Source: Scalesia atractyloides (lineage: Eukaryota > Streptophyta > Magnoliopsida > Asterales > Asteraceae). From it: 64,000 nt of DNA. The stretch lies in assembly GCA_947069175.1 (NCBI GenBank), contig CAMTDV010000017.1:49981137-50045136 (forward strand), given 5' to 3'. The notes beneath the pieces were generated by a model. That model did not search any database and was not told the DNA's origin. It worked only from the letters and a program-made list of their open reading frames with translations. This document shows positions 1-12,700 of the stretch, piece by piece; the first letter of the stretch is position 1, and each line of letters opens with the position of its first letter. A program made the position numbers and the translations under genes.

Positions 1-290
1 TCCGGACTTCCTTTGTGTTTAGTAGTTCGAGTTTATTGTATGGGCCTTGGGCCAAGTTTTGTATCCGGACAAGTGTTGTCCGGATTTGTCTTGTATATAA
101 ACCTGAAAGTGGAATAGACAAGACAGCGATTCTTTTGTGGAAATTTGTGCACCTTCTCATACCCTAATCATTGTGTGTGTGATTTGCCTGGCGGCCGCTG
201 TGTGTGACGTCATTCATCCTCAACATCAAGAATACTTTGTGTATTCTTGATTTCTCTCATAAATCTTGCATTCTGGTTCTACATCCTACA
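1..290 (+). repeat. 3' part of an LTR, cut by the window edge
   Basis: The block reads like the promoter and R/U5 part of an LTR on the plus strand. A TATA-like tatataaa lies at 94-101, followed by a leader, and the block ends in the LTR-type terminus catcctaca at 290. A near-palindrome lies upstream of the TATA box. No tRNA primer site follows the end, so it is either a 3' or solo LTR, or the downstream part has decayed. The 5' end lies outside the window, so no TSD can be checked. Confidence 0.5.
63..85. repeat. Inverted repeat, 10-bp arms, 3-nt centre
   Basis: The arms ATCCGGACAA (63-72) and TTGTCCGGAT (76-85) are perfect reverse complements around GTG. TCCGGA also occurs at the first bases of the window. 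The dyad sits just upstream of the TATA-like box of the partial LTR, where a dimeric regulator could bind. Its function is unknown. Confidence 0.8.
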
Positions 291-852
291 GTGGTTGATC
301 ATCAGGTGGATCCTGCACACCTGTTGATTGTCTTTGTTGAGTGAGATCTTGGATTAGGTGACCTTACATAATAACGTAATGGGTATTCAAAATCACGTAA
401 TTATGTGCTGGGCATTCAAAATCACGTAATCACGTGATGGACTAATGTGTATTCAAAATCCTACAATTAAATATGAAGAAAACTATAGCAATAGGTTGAT
501 CGAATTAAAGAGAATAAAATGCTTGTTAAAACGGTGTAATTTAAAAAAATAACGTATGAAAAAGTTATAGCTGTTTGAAAATCGCTGGAGAAAGGTGTTT
601 CAAGTGAGAAAGAACTAAATTACCCTTAAGCCATGCCAGTTGTCCTCCCCTCAATGTCTTGTAAGCTTCGTACGAAATTTTTGTCTTTTACATGATCCAA
701 CATCTATACATATATTAACAGAATTTCTTTTAATCTCTATCATCTGTGAGACTTGAACCCAAAGTCTCCTCCTCCTCCTCCTAAACTAAAAAGTTTAAGG
801 GTTTGCCTTTACCAATAAACCACCAGCTCATTGGTAGATAAAAAAATATAAC

Positions 853-883
<31 letters not shown>

Positions 884-1411
884 TTCTTTATATAATCAAT
901 TTTTAATACCTTTTTTGTGCCACATAACACATTTTTTTCTTTCACAATTCGCACACAAGGAGGTAATTACTGCTTTAATTAATGTGTAATTACTGCTTTA
1001 ATTATTAATTTATTTATTAAATATTTTAGTTTGTAATTACACACTATAAATAAATTAAAAATAAACAAAAAAAGACATTTCTTTTAAATTCAAACTATAA
1101 AGTTTGGCATAGGTTGTGCTTGGGTAAAGATTTTGATGGCTGGCATTGTTTGGGATGTTTGGCATAGGTTGTGTTTCAGGAACCCAATCGGTTTGTGATA
1201 CGTTTGTAGCAGGCATATCCCATTCGTCAGCAATGTATTGTTGGTATGCTTCGTAATCAAAGACCAGACGATAACCGGTTTTTTTCATTGTGGCTAGGAA
1301 GGTTAAAAAATGATGGTGTTGGTGCATATGTTTGTCACCTACGTCATCGAATGACATCGACGCTGTATTTAGGAGCATAAGGTTGTATCTTGTATATTGT
1401 AAGGACATTTC
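291..1411. other. Non-coding AT-rich spacer with a weak minus-strand ORF
   Basis: No recognisable gene. It includes repeated short phrases around 385-460 (attcaaaatcacgtaat) and a TTA microsatellite. A 124-codon open frame on the minus strand (1429-1055) contains a plausible protein-like stretch (FDYEAYQQYIADEWD) that I cannot assign. It may be a transposon remnant or chance. Confidence 0.4.
854..882. repeat. (TTA)n microsatellite
   Basis: About nine uninterrupted tta/att triplets are visible in AT-rich spacer DNA. Confidence 0.9.
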
Positions 1412-1770
1412 GCACGAAGTGGGTGACAAAGTGGCATCACCTCATGCGAAGTGGCTAACCCTTGTACGAGTTATCAAGTCTATAAATAGGTTCAAGGTGT
1501 TAGTAGAAGTAGAAGTTGTTGTTGTTCAGGACGGCGAAGCTCTGCCCAGTTGTTTCCGGATGTGACGTTTGAAGAATTAATAAAACAACGATTATAAAGT
1601 GAACAGAATGTTGAAATAGAAGAGAAAAAGCGATGATGAGGTTATCTCTGCAACATTAGATACTGAGAAGCAAACTACTGGTGACAATAACAAGGAATCA
1701 GAAGATTCTATGGATGAAAGGTTGAAGAAATTTCAACAAGAAAAGGAACAAGAGGCTTTAAAGAAAAAAG

Positions 1771-4300
1771 GTGTTGATGACAATGTCTATGTTCCAATCG
1801 GAGAATGAGTCTGAAGAAGAAAGACCTGTGAAAAAGTCTCGTAGAATCAAGAGCAAGACACTTACTAAGAAGAAGTTTACTGGATCTACTACTGAAAAAG
1901 CCAAACGAAAGTATCTTCAAAAGAAAGCTTCGAAATCAAGAAACCAACAACCACCTACATCACCAATTCATACTTCACTGATTCATGTATCACTAACACC
2001 ACCACAACCAACACCGCCATAACCAACTGTTACACAAAATATTGAAACCATTGTTCCACCTATTCCACCACTACCACATCCAATCTCACAACAAACAAAC
2101 CAAAACAACCAACACCTAAAACACGTCAAAGTTCTACACCTCGTTCTGAACCGAGACAAAAATCTGCTGAAAGATTTGCTGAAGGATTTGGTGATATTCC
2201 ACTTCCTGATATTTCAATATAATTAGGGATTTACTGCTGAAAACATTGCTGATATGTTTAATGATCCAAAGATTGCTGAACTTGAAAGTCGAGTAAAGCA
2301 CTCGAAGAAGAAAATGCAGTTATGGATGGAAGGATGAAATTCATTGAAAACGATCGAGAATATATGAAAGTTGTTATTGAAAGTTTGGTGACTGACAACA
2401 GAAGATTAAGGAAAGTTGTGAATCATCTGGAAGATGAAAGAGCCAGAAGTAACAAACGTTTTGATATGCTTCAGAGAGTGCTTGCTAATAATCTTGGTCT
2501 TCCAGCTGAATATGATTGTTTAGAAGTTCAAGAAGCAAAGCAACAAGCAGTAGAACGTCAAAGGAAAGCTGAGGAAGAAGCTGCTATGGCTGGAAAGGGA
2601 AATGTTGTTGAAGGTATTGTTGATCCTGTAACTGTCGAATCTGCACCAGCAGCTGAATCTGTGCCAGAATCAAGTTCACAAGTTGATGATATTGAAAAAG
2701 ACAAAGATGAGGTTGAGAAATATGAGGAAGATAAAGACGATGATGATACATCTAAGAAAGACGAGAAAAAAGATGATGACAGTGAGGGTGATGATGATGA
2801 TAACACCTAGGGGGAACAGGGTTAAAAGTTGAGTCTGCAAAGATTAATGTATCATTTGATTATGATGATTTCCTTAATGATGCAGCGAATCAAGAAAGTG
2901 ATGCACCAAGTAAGGGGAGCAGACAGGGCCAACAAAGACTGAAGAATTATCAGGAATCCTCACAGCTAATCGTGTTACAGTTGTTCCTAATAATTACAAG
3001 CCCATGATCTTATACTTAGAACATAATGTGGAAGAAGGTGAATTTGTCCACAACTATACAAAGGAGGAGATTGCTGCTATGCTAGAAGTTGATGAAAATT
3101 CATCTGATTTTGATTTCGAAGATGAGCTGAATAACATAGTGCATTTGAGCCGAATAACTATGTTTACAAGCATATTCCAGATGCAGATTCGTATGATCAC
3201 GTAGTGGTTGAAGATGCTTTAGATGATGATGAAGTAACAAAGTATACGGGTGTTGACACTGATAGTTGTTCGACGTTTGATGAATTATTCAGTGAATTGA
3301 ATGATGAAGTGTTGAAAAGAAAGATCGAAGAAATTGTTTCAGAGGGAAATGTGCCTAGACGCTTATCCAAAGAAGAAATCACTTAAGCTCGAAAGACATG
3401 GTTTTGAGGTTTACCGAAAGAAAGGAAGTTTAGGCGACCGCTGGAATTCTTTACTCGTGATAAAGACAAGTCTTTGAGAGATATACTGAGCTGGGGTTGG
3501 CTTCCAGAGCTGAATGTTTACGTTGTGAAAAGAGAATTCGGTGTTCAGTATTTTTGGCACTTGAATGATTTGAAGAGTTTACCATATTGGGATGTGGAGG
3601 AGCTTGTTCAGACAAAGATAATCACTTACCAGATGAAATTTCATGATTGATGTCTCTGGAAAGTGATTAAATATGAAGCAGCTCACCGTTTCAATAAATG
3701 GAAACCATTCATACCGAAGAAGCAAATTAAATTTGATAAAGTCACTAAGGAAAGGGATGTTACACTTGTGATGAAACGACCGAGATCTATGAAGAATATG
3801 CCGTTAATGAAGATTGAACAAGATTTTCATGAATTCTTTCGTTGGTGCCAAATTGATCCATAAACTAGTGAAGCAGTGATAGTGTTAAAAGCTGATAAGA
3901 ATCAGAAGATCACTGAAGAGGCCACTCCTGAGTTGATTGAACGGAGAAGAATATGGGGATTATGGAGTACGATTCATATACTAGACCCTATATGGCTAGT
4001 TAACTGTTCTAAAGAGGATGTGAAATGTTTGTTCTTCAATAAAATTTATTTTGAAAACAGAGAAAAGACTCAAGCATTACAATACCAAGGCGTGATTAAC
4101 GTTTGCTATACGCATGGTATTAATTCCGGAATAATGTGGGAATCTATATGGAGAGAGCTGGAACGAGAAGAATTTTTTTAAGGAAGAAAAGAGACTAGAA
4201 AGGATTGAAGAGATAGGACGTGAAGCTCGTCTTAGAAGGTTTCAATTCATGAAGTGGGCACCAACGACAGATCAAACACCTATACCTTTTGAAGAATGAA
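1771..4300 (+). pseudogene. Unrecognised element-H protein, broken by stops and frameshifts
   Basis: Open segments at 1771-2022, 2322-2810, 3004-3204, 3204-3386, 3663-3863 and 3876-4181 line up in order with the minus-strand frames of element G (60001 to 57916). The order is: a Lys/Arg/Ser/Pro-rich start; a coiled coil; a very acidic tract (Asp/Glu/Lys near 2690-2800); an EHNVEEGE motif near 3022; an aromatic domain with FGVQYF near 3538; then KRPRSMKNMPLM near 3774; then LDPIWLVNCSKEDVKCLFF near 3980. At 3861 a stop (TAA) sits where G has a sense codon between DP and T. I do not recognise the family. It is not gag or pol. Two diverged copies with the same domain order argue that it was once a real protein. 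Confidence 0.55.
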
Positions 4301-4375
4301 GAAAGCCGAAAAAGCATTTCTTTGGACGTTAATGTTTTACAAGGTTGCAGACTGACCAAGACGACGACAACATCT

Positions 4376-4386
4376 AAGAGGGAGTC
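4376..4386 (+). promoter_or_regulatory. Polypurine tract of element H
   Basis: The tract aagagggag, followed by tc, directly abuts the 3' LTR start TGTTGATAC. The same arrangement, in reverse complement, precedes the 3' LTRs of B, C and G. Confidence 0.7.
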
Positions 4387-4779
4387 TGTTGATACAAGAT
4401 GTCTATTGTCTTTGTCTTAGGTCTAGTCGAGTTGTAATAGGGTTTGAAAGTGTTAGATTTTGAAGTATGTAATGTATGTATACAATTCGTACGAAGTGCA
4501 CAACTCGTACGAAGTGGACAATTCGTACGAGTTGAGGTCACTTAGTGCGAAGTGCTGATGCGTATATATAGTCTCTAGGTTACTTTCATTGGTAGAACTT
4601 TTGGAGATTGACAGCGAAGCTCTGTCATATTTCTGGCATGTTGTAAATGTTAACCTGTTTAATGAAATCAATCACTTAAAAGTATATCTTGTGTAATTGT
4701 CACCAATTCATAATAATTCCGCGATTATGGACTAGATAACAAATTAGGTACCTTGGCTAAGGAGGAAATTGATCCTACA
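4387..4779 (+). repeat. 3' LTR of element H (393 bp)
   Basis: It starts TGTTGATACAAG and ends GATCCTACA, directly after a polypurine tract. It holds an array of TTCGTACGAA-type dyads (4483-4535), a TATA-like tatatatag near 4564, and the phrase agcgaagctctg, which also occurs in the LTRs of B, C and G in reverse complement. Confidence 0.75.
4483..4535. repeat. Three tandem TTCGTACGAA-type dyads
   Basis: Copies attcgtacgaa, actcgtacgaa and attcgtacgag follow each other at about 19-bp steps. All centre on CG-TA-CG. Related copies lie at about 669-680 and, in weaker form, at 1410-1470. Confidence 0.8.
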
Positions 4780-5234
4780 GATGGTTTTTTTTAGAATTTC
4801 TTTAATGAAAAGTAGCTTATTTTGTAAAGAATAATAATATTTTTTATTGAAACTCTCTTTCTTATTCATCCCAAACGATTGGCTCGGGCCCCACACATCC
4901 CAAAGGCTATCAAACCCTACCCTACGCCTATGAGCCGCCCCATGCCCCTAGTACGTGCCCTTTGTCATCTTCTGTGCCCGAGTCCATCCATATGGTACAA
5001 CCACGGGACCTACAACAGGTTTTCTAAGTATATAACCTATGTTTATGATTTTAGTTAAAAAAAGGCAAAATAATGAATTAAAGGACTTATTTAAATATTT
5101 ATCTAAAATATAAAAAGGGTAAACCTACTCATATTTTCTTCTAGCTATAAAATTAATTTATAGTTTCATTATAGGTTTTTCAAAAGCAAGTGACTTAAAT
5201 AAAATACATATGAAATGTAATTTAGTGGTAAGGC
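4780..5234. other. AT-rich spacer, no gene seen
   Basis: No open frame or recognisable element lies between the end of element H and the MITE-like element at 5235. A more GC-rich stretch at 4870-5010 has no coding character that I can see. Confidence 0.5.
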
Positions 5235-5965
5235 TGTTCACGAGCTGAGTTAAGGCAAAACTCGGGCTCGGATCGGGGCTCTAGCTTACTCAAAAGAAGG
5301 CGATAGGGAAAGGCATCGCTGATCGACTTTCAAAGTTCGAGCTAGATCGGCTCGGCTTGGTTTTAAACCGAGCTGGCTCGGCTCGACTTCGTTTAGATTG
5401 ATTTTGAAAAGAAAAATTAATATATGGCTCTCAAAATTTAGTAATCTAAAATATTATTCAATAATTTAAAAGAACATGTCCAAAATAAGCTCAGCCTGAT
5501 ACATTACAAACCAAAATCAAGTTTAACAAAACAAATACGTTCTTAATTTCAACTAAATACAATATAAGTTCATTAGCATAAATCTATTCTTAATTTCAAC
5601 TAAATACAATATAAGTTCATTAGCATGATAATCAACCTTTAAATGTAGTATAGATATCTTACACTCCTAATCACATGTAAATAATAATCAGTTTTAGTTT
5701 TTGTGATATATTATGATGTATATAAAAATGAAATATATTAAAAGCAAAATAATCTGATCTAAGCCGAGCCGAGCTAGTACGCAAGCCAAACCAAGCCAAT
5801 CCAGCCTGATACGAGCCGAGCCAAGCTAGACTCACTTTCTAACCTGGCCGAGCAGGCTCGGCTCACTTTCAAACCAAACCATATCGAGCGAGCTTTTTCC
5901 GAGCTAAATCCGAGCGAGCTTTAAGCGAGCTTCAAGCGAGTTACAAGCCGCGAGCTTTTTGAACA
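5235..5965. mobile_element. MITE-like element with TGTTCA ends and GAGC-rich arms
   Basis: The left end, TGTTCACGAGC, and the right end, GCGAGCTTTTTGAACA, form imperfect terminal inverted repeats. Both arms are rich in gagc/gctcgg (5240-5390 and 5760-5955) and the centre is AT-rich. Such TGTTCACGAGC elements are widespread in plant genomes and usually taken as non-autonomous DNA transposons, possibly hAT-derived (from memory). No transposase is visible and no clean TSD was found. Confidence 0.6.
5540..5626. repeat. Tandem duplication, 40-bp unit at 47-bp period
   Basis: A 40-bp unit starting ttcttaatttcaac occurs at 5540-5579 and again at 5587-5626 with no difference that I can see. It lies inside the MITE-like element. 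Confidence 0.85.
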
Positions 5966-6661
5966 ACTGGTTATTCTTTCTAGTTAGTTAAATTAATCAA
6001 TTATGAAACTAATTATTATTTAATTTATATTTAATCATACCTTTTATTTCATATTATCAACCAACATTCAAAATATAGAATACACCATTTTTTATAATAA
6101 CTTTTAAATTGTGACTCTTTTAACCTTGTTTCTTCTTGTCATAGAAGTTAAAAAACACTTCAAACATCGAACTCCATAACTAAGGCATAATAATGGAAGT
6201 CATATTACCCTTGGTTTCTTTCTAAACACTAAATGATAATCAAGTCCAAGACTCATTTATGTTTCGTTTTGGACACTTCAATTAAACAAAAACATTAATA
6301 AAAAACAAAAAAAAAATCATGGAAGAATAATTAAACATAATTAGTTTTTATAGTTGGAAGATAAATATGAGAACCTTTGGTGGAATAAAAAAATCACGAT
6401 TATGATAAAAACCGATTAAATTTATATGACAAAATCATAATCAAGTTTAAATCACCACTTTGATGAACATAATTATAATTACAATGAATGAGAAGAACAA
6501 AGTAGCAGCAGTATGAATACCAATAACAATGGAAAGGTTTGACGTTGAGAAGCAAGATCTTTTGACCAGTTACATTTTCCCTTCTCAACAATCATCAGGA
6601 TTTAAATTCTTAATAAACCACACAAGAGATCATACATGTTATGATTACTGGAATAAAATTG
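5966..6661. other. LIP1 3' flank, no other gene seen
   Basis: AT-rich DNA downstream of the LIP1 stop. The proximal part should hold the LIP1 3' UTR and polyadenylation site, but no single signal stands out. Short open frames here (for example 6591-6400, minus) look like chance. Confidence 0.4.
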
Positions 6662-6766
6662 TTACGCAGATGCAGCACGATCTTTTTCTATCATGGATTT
6701 GATGTAAAACTCTCCCGCTTTGTACGAAGACCTCACCATAGGACCAGATGCCACGTATCGGAATCC
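6662..6766 (-). CDS. LIP1: LIP1 exon 4 (C-terminus)
   Basis: 105 nt encoding GFRYVASGPMVRSSYKAGEF and on to DRAASA, then TAA. The acceptor is ggcag. It contains the conserved RSSY motif needed for the auxiliary cluster in lipoyl synthases. It lies 2.45 kb from exon 3. Confidence 0.95.
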   Translation of the reverse strand, partial: GFRYVASGPMVRSSYKAGEFYIKSMIEKDRAASA

Positions 6767-9700
6767 CTGCCATTAAACAAGAAAAAAAACACAATATGAT
6801 TAGGGACCAGATTTGACCAAATGCTCTTATCATGAAAGTTGACTAAATCCTCACAACCTATTAACTTTGAACAAATTCATGTGTTTTATAAATTATACCC
6901 GATTCTTACCAAATTCTTGTGATATATCACAAAATATAACCAAATTACCGAGATTTAACAAAGAGTCAAGAACAAATTATCATATGCTTTATCACAAGAA
7001 CAGACCAAACTCTTTAACACTATATTAAAAATCTATTAATTTAACTGTTATCTGGATTAACTGGGAATTTGACAGGATGAAAATCCTGTTTAAAATTTGT
7101 AGTTTTTTTTAACTGTTATGAGAATTTAATTCGGATTTGAGGTTAAGGTTGGCGAAAATATACCTACAAGAAATCAAACCGATTACTGAAATAAAAACTT
7201 TAATCCACTAGAACTTGGATTACCCAAATTGGCTAGCTGAATTTTATAGAATAAGACACAAACTACGTTCGCCAAAATAGGTATAACAAAAAGAGTAGGG
7301 CCCGCATGTTTGTTTTTTTTTTGGGGGGGGGGGGGTGTCATAATAAGAAAATGAAAAGAGAATTTACTAATTTTAAGCTTGTTTTAATCATATAAGAAAA
7401 TGCTGTCCTAATTGATGGTAATTGATACTAATTTTAAGCTTATTTAATCATATAAGAAAATGCTGTCCTAATTGATGGTAATTAATGTTTCTCCTAGACA
7501 CAGGTGGGGTAGTGTTTTATGACTTTTTGCGATTGATATGATGGATGTTGGCTTTATTCTTGTTCCTGGTTTTCAGGTTTGATCAAATGAAGTTTCTAGG
7601 CTGTAGCTGACCCATTCCTTCATGTGAAGAAAACTTAGCCAAGCCGAAAGTGCATGCATCGCATTCGTGATGTGCACTTATTTTTGTAAAAAAAAAGTCT
7701 TATAAGCCATATTTCATACACAAAACACATTAATATACATTTAACATCTAAATAATTATAAAAGTAGCAACAGTAATAACATAGCACAATAGTTTTAGAT
7801 CTAATAGGGATATTCTAGAAATTCAGTTGGAGTTTGATAAAACAATTTTGAGATAAACTAAAAACTACAACACTAAAACAATTACTGAACTGTAATAAAA
7901 TTAAATAAAGAAAAATAAAAGTTTCTAATTTAATAATCGTCTTTTAGTTTATATGATGGATTTTAAAACTAAGATGACTTGAAATATTCAAACAAAATCA
8001 GCACGAAATATGATTAATAAAGGAACAAAACAATGAATTAAATCAAAATAAATTATTGATGTGAAATTAGACACGTGATTTTAAATGGGCCACACTATTT
8101 ACCAAATTGGCGGACGAAATTATGTGTGATTGGACCCATGATTTTAAAGTCCAATAACCTAAGTATTTTTCTGATTGATGGTATAATCTGGACATATTTG
8201 GAAGTGCACTCAGACATGAGAGGAATTGTACCTAATAAGTGAGACTTGATAGATCATATATGAAATAGATTAAAGCTATGAGCAGATTTATGATTTTACA
8301 TTTAGTTCAGCTTCTTATCGGCATCTAGTGTGGTTTTTTCGCTATGCAGTTTAATCTTGGTTATATATCGGTGATATATCGGTTATCTCGGTCCCCTAGT
8401 AAAATATCGGTACCGATATTATCGGCCATATTGACCGAGATAACCGATATATCACCGATATTTGGCCGAGATAACCGATATATCACCGATATTTGAACAA
8501 TATAACCGATATATCACCGATATATCACTGAATTATTAGTGTTAAATTGCTATATATATAAATTTTGCATTATATTATAATTACTGATATCTCACCGAGA
8601 TAACCTATATCTCAAATATCGGTCCTTGACCGATATCCGATATTTTACCGCATTAACTGCATAGATTTTGACTTCATATAAATAACAACTCAAACTTATA
8701 ATACTTTGGCCCAAGCAGTTATTAAGGTTTTTACACTTCAAGTGCACCGCAAACACCCCCTCTAACTGATTCTACAATCTATATGACCAATAAACTATAA
8801 ATGTTTCTTTTACCTTTTAGAACTATAACTACTTAAATAATCACCTTTCAATATAGGAATGTCATCAGTCATATAGGGTTGTATAATTCTAATTCAAAGA
8901 TTAATAGATGTTTTGATTTACTAGATACGACTATTCCAAACCATTTAGTGGTGAATGGGTGATTTTCGGTTATGTTTTATCTCTGATAGGCAACATAAAC
9001 ATAGTTAATAAGAAATGGGTCGAATGGGCCAAAGTCACCTACAGTGTATATTTGACCTCCTATCTTGCTTTATTCTAAAACTAGATTATTATTGCAAGAA
9101 TAGTTATTTAGCTGTAATAAAGTTTTGAAAAGGTTGACAAAAACCATACCAGCCAACCCCTAAAAAATTCCCATTACCTGAACCCGCTCCTATTGATAAG
9201 AGAGGTTGGAACATACCATTTCCATGCCCAGTAATCGATATTTCTCAAACGCTTGAGGTGTTATGTACTCAGAAACTGGCATGTGGCGCTTAGAAGGTCG
9301 CATATACTGGCCAAATGTCATCACGTCAACACCTGCTGCCCTCACTTTCTCCATTGTACTCACTACTTGATCTGGAGTTTCCCCACAACCCAACATAATG
9401 GATGTTTTTGTAAGTGTACCAGCTGGCGCATACTCTTTCGCCTTTATTAAAACATCCAATGATTGCTTAAAATTAGCACGGTGATCTCTTACTGAACTCT
9501 GAAGCTCTTCAACTGTTTCAATGTTGTGAGCAAACACATCCAATCCAGACTTTGCAACTTTCTCCACACACGAAGCATCTCCTCGAAAATCAGGAACTGA
9601 ATGATCATTTCAAATTAACACATCAAGATAAAATTAGAAATTTTGTAATGAATATAGTACACTAAGGATAATAAAACTGAAGCATAGATACCCAAGGCTT

Positions 9701-12700
9701 CTATGAGCATAGTAGGTTTCAGTGTCTTCAACTTCTGAACCGTTTCAGCAAAATGACCACTTCCTTGATCAGATAAATCATCACGGTCAACACTAGTAAT
9801 TACCACATAATCCAAACCCAAGAAGCAATTGCTTCAGCAACATTTGAAGGTTCACTTGGGTCAGGAGGTGGTGGGGTGCGTGAAGTCTTCACATTGCAGA
9901 ATCTGAAATAATAATAATGCAAAATATAATTTAAACTGAAACTAAATCAAGTATAACCATATACAATAAATAATAAGCGACCACAAATTTGAGCTGAAAT
10001 GCTCAACTTTATTGAATATGTGCATTTTGCTTCTTATTGAACTCGAAATTGGTTAGTAAGTGGATTAACTTCAGTGATATAGACATCTTATACGTCCAAT
10101 TTAAAATACACAAAATATTTTCGATCTGATTGATAGAAAATGCGGAATTTAAGGCAAATAAAAAAATTCCCCATGATTAAGTAAAACTTTAATCTACTTA
10201 TCTCAAACAATGATCTGCTTGCTAAGATAGTCACTAATATTCTAATTACAATTAGAATAACTTTTAAGATTAATTGCAATCAATACGATAATTTTAAACT
10301 TTAACTTTTTAGCTCATCTTGACTCAAAACCATCTCGACCCAAACACATCCTAACCCTTTTTTTAATTGACCCATCTCCCAAACAAATCCAACCTGCCCT
10401 TTTTGACAGCGCTAGAAAAAGAAAACAAAAACAAATAAACAAACAGGAACCCAATTCAAACACATTGATCCAGGAAAATAAACATCATAAGATCAATCAA
10501 TTCAAACTCATTGATCCAACCAGGAAAACAAAAATATGATCCAGAAGTTAATTTTGTTAAAAACATGCAAAATATTGAAATTTGAGCAGCCATTTAAGGT
10601 TAGCTATTGAAACAGATAAAACTGGAGCCAAACTGAAACTGAACAAACAGAGAGTCACAAAACGAATATAGCAAAAGAACACACCAACTAATTGTTTGTA
10701 TTAAATGTACTTTGGATAAAACAGATAAGACAAATCATCCAGGAACGTACTTTCAGTTCCATAAAAACTCAAAAATATCTTTTGAACAAAACAGTGAAGT
10801 GTGGACCTGCCCGTGGGGATGTTGAGCAAGTTATAACATGTAACTGAAGTCTGAAGAGTTTCGTTTATATTCATACTAACAATCTATGTAAATCAAATTC
10901 TTGTCAATTAGGTTTTGATATTATATTATTATATGAACTACATCATGTCTAATTTATTAGGGTGCACACTAAAGCTGAAATCTCAACTACATCCTTGTAC
11001 AACCCCATGGCTAAAAAAGCACATCAATCACCACGTAATAAACTGTAGGTTTGATTTCATTCTTTGACTATATGACATACATCTATCATGCAATTGTGGC
11101 CATGAACCTAGCACATAAGTTACTCCAAGAATCCACAATTTAGCGGTTTTACGGTAAGCATAACAAATTCCCTTATTAATATTTGTTTTATAAATGTGTG
11201 ATAATTCTCCAACCCGTACTACTAAATGCAAAGCTACTGATGAACAAATTTTTGATGTGGGCACTACCATAAATAGTGCGACTCAATTTCTATATTATAC
11301 TTGATTCATCATCTTTGTATGTACAGATGTGTGCCACAATGATCATATCTTACTTGTGGAAATACCAATGCACAAATCCATGTGTTCCGTAAATATAACA
11401 ATAACTCCAAAATAATTAGTAGTTAAAATCATCCAGTTATTACTAAAAGTTGAGAAATAAAGCTGGGTAGTCAAAGGCTCACAAGGCGCAAAGGGTGAGC
11501 TTGTCGCCTAGGCACAAGGTGCGACCAGTTTTAGTCGTTTTAGACTGTTTTTCGCCTGGTTTTTGGTTTTAAATTATACTGTTTTAAATTGGGTTTTCTA
11601 AGTTTTCTCGCCTTGCTACACTCAAGGCATTTTTGGTGTGCCCGGCCTCATCTGGGTGCCTAGGCGCACGCCTTTGACTACCATGTCATAGACAAAAATA
11701 AAAATAAAAATATGAAAATCAACATTTATCACGTTTTTTTTCTAATGGTGTATTAACAGCAAAAATGTGACTCTTATAATGCACATCCTAACTCCCCCTC
11801 TTGCACTTTTTTCGTTTTACACAACATTTATGTATTCGGGTTGCTCTTAATCTCTTATAAACATTTTCATTGCAGGATCTCCCTCCAGTCCCTGCAGTTA
11901 CTGTAACCATACAACCCCATCATCTTACTCATCCCATTGGAGTTGTATTATCGGTAAGTCAGACCTACATAGTTTTCATGGTCAAGTTAAGTCCCTGCTG
12001 ACCATTTTTGGACATCTGATGTGTAATTGATTGTATTTGTACAGATTATGGGGATGCAAGTAATTGTGGAGGGAGTGGAGAACCATAACCCTTTAAACGA
12101 GGGTTCAATTTTATGGATCACAGAAAGCCGGTTGCCCCTAGGTATAGTGGACGAAATAGTTGGGCCCGTTATGAATCCTTATTATATTATTAGATACAAC
12201 TCAGAAACCGAAATCCCTACTGGGAGAAAACAAGGCTGCTTAATCTCCTTTGTTCCTGAATTTGCAGATTATGTTCTAAATAGCAATAATAATCTTTACG
12301 AAATAGGGTATGACGCACCGGGTGTAAATGATGAAGAGTTGTCTCAAGATTTAGCATTTTCTGATGACGAGAAAGATCCCGAGCACAAGAAAATGCTAAA
12401 AATATCAAAAAGGGGATCAAATAATCATTATATGAAAAGGGATAAGAAGTCAAGAAACAGAAATGGTGATTCACAAGTCAACAATTGCTCTTCTGGTGCA
12501 CCCACCAATGGAGTTTGGCCAAACGGGTTGTCGTCTACTAAGCCTCAATATAACGGGCTTGCTTGTAATGTACAACCATTTATGCAACAGGATTTTATTC
12601 AGAATATTGGCGTGCCGAGTTTACCTCACTTTAATCTGCAATCCAACACTAGCATTGGTCATGTGTTTCCTTGTGATTTTGTTCAAGTTGTTCATCCCAA

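Larger units (their letters stand above)
1412..4779 (+). mobile_element. Degenerate non-autonomous LTR element (H)
   Basis: The right end is a clear 3' LTR (4387-4779) preceded by a purine-rich tract. The interior encodes one unrecognised acidic/coiled-coil protein and no gag, protease, integrase or reverse transcriptase. The left LTR is eroded: only its R/U5-like part (about 1412-1600: tataaata box at 1481, gcgaagctctg at 1532) resembles the right LTR. Element G (57305 to about 60001) is a sister copy in the opposite orientation. The exact left end and the TSD could not be placed. Confidence 0.6.
6767..9216 (-). other. LIP1 intron 3 (2,450 bp)
   Basis: Non-coding, with GT-AG ends. It contains a T/G homopolymer run (about 7310-7335), a 61-bp tandem duplication (7365-7484) and a foldback element with CGATAT repeats (8342-8664). 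No gene is seen on either strand. Confidence 0.85.

Noticed and set aside
1055..1429. 124-codon minus-strand frame as a gene
   Set aside because: No homology that I can name, it overlaps the eroded LTR of H, and it has no visible promoter or introns; kept only as a note in the spacer entry.
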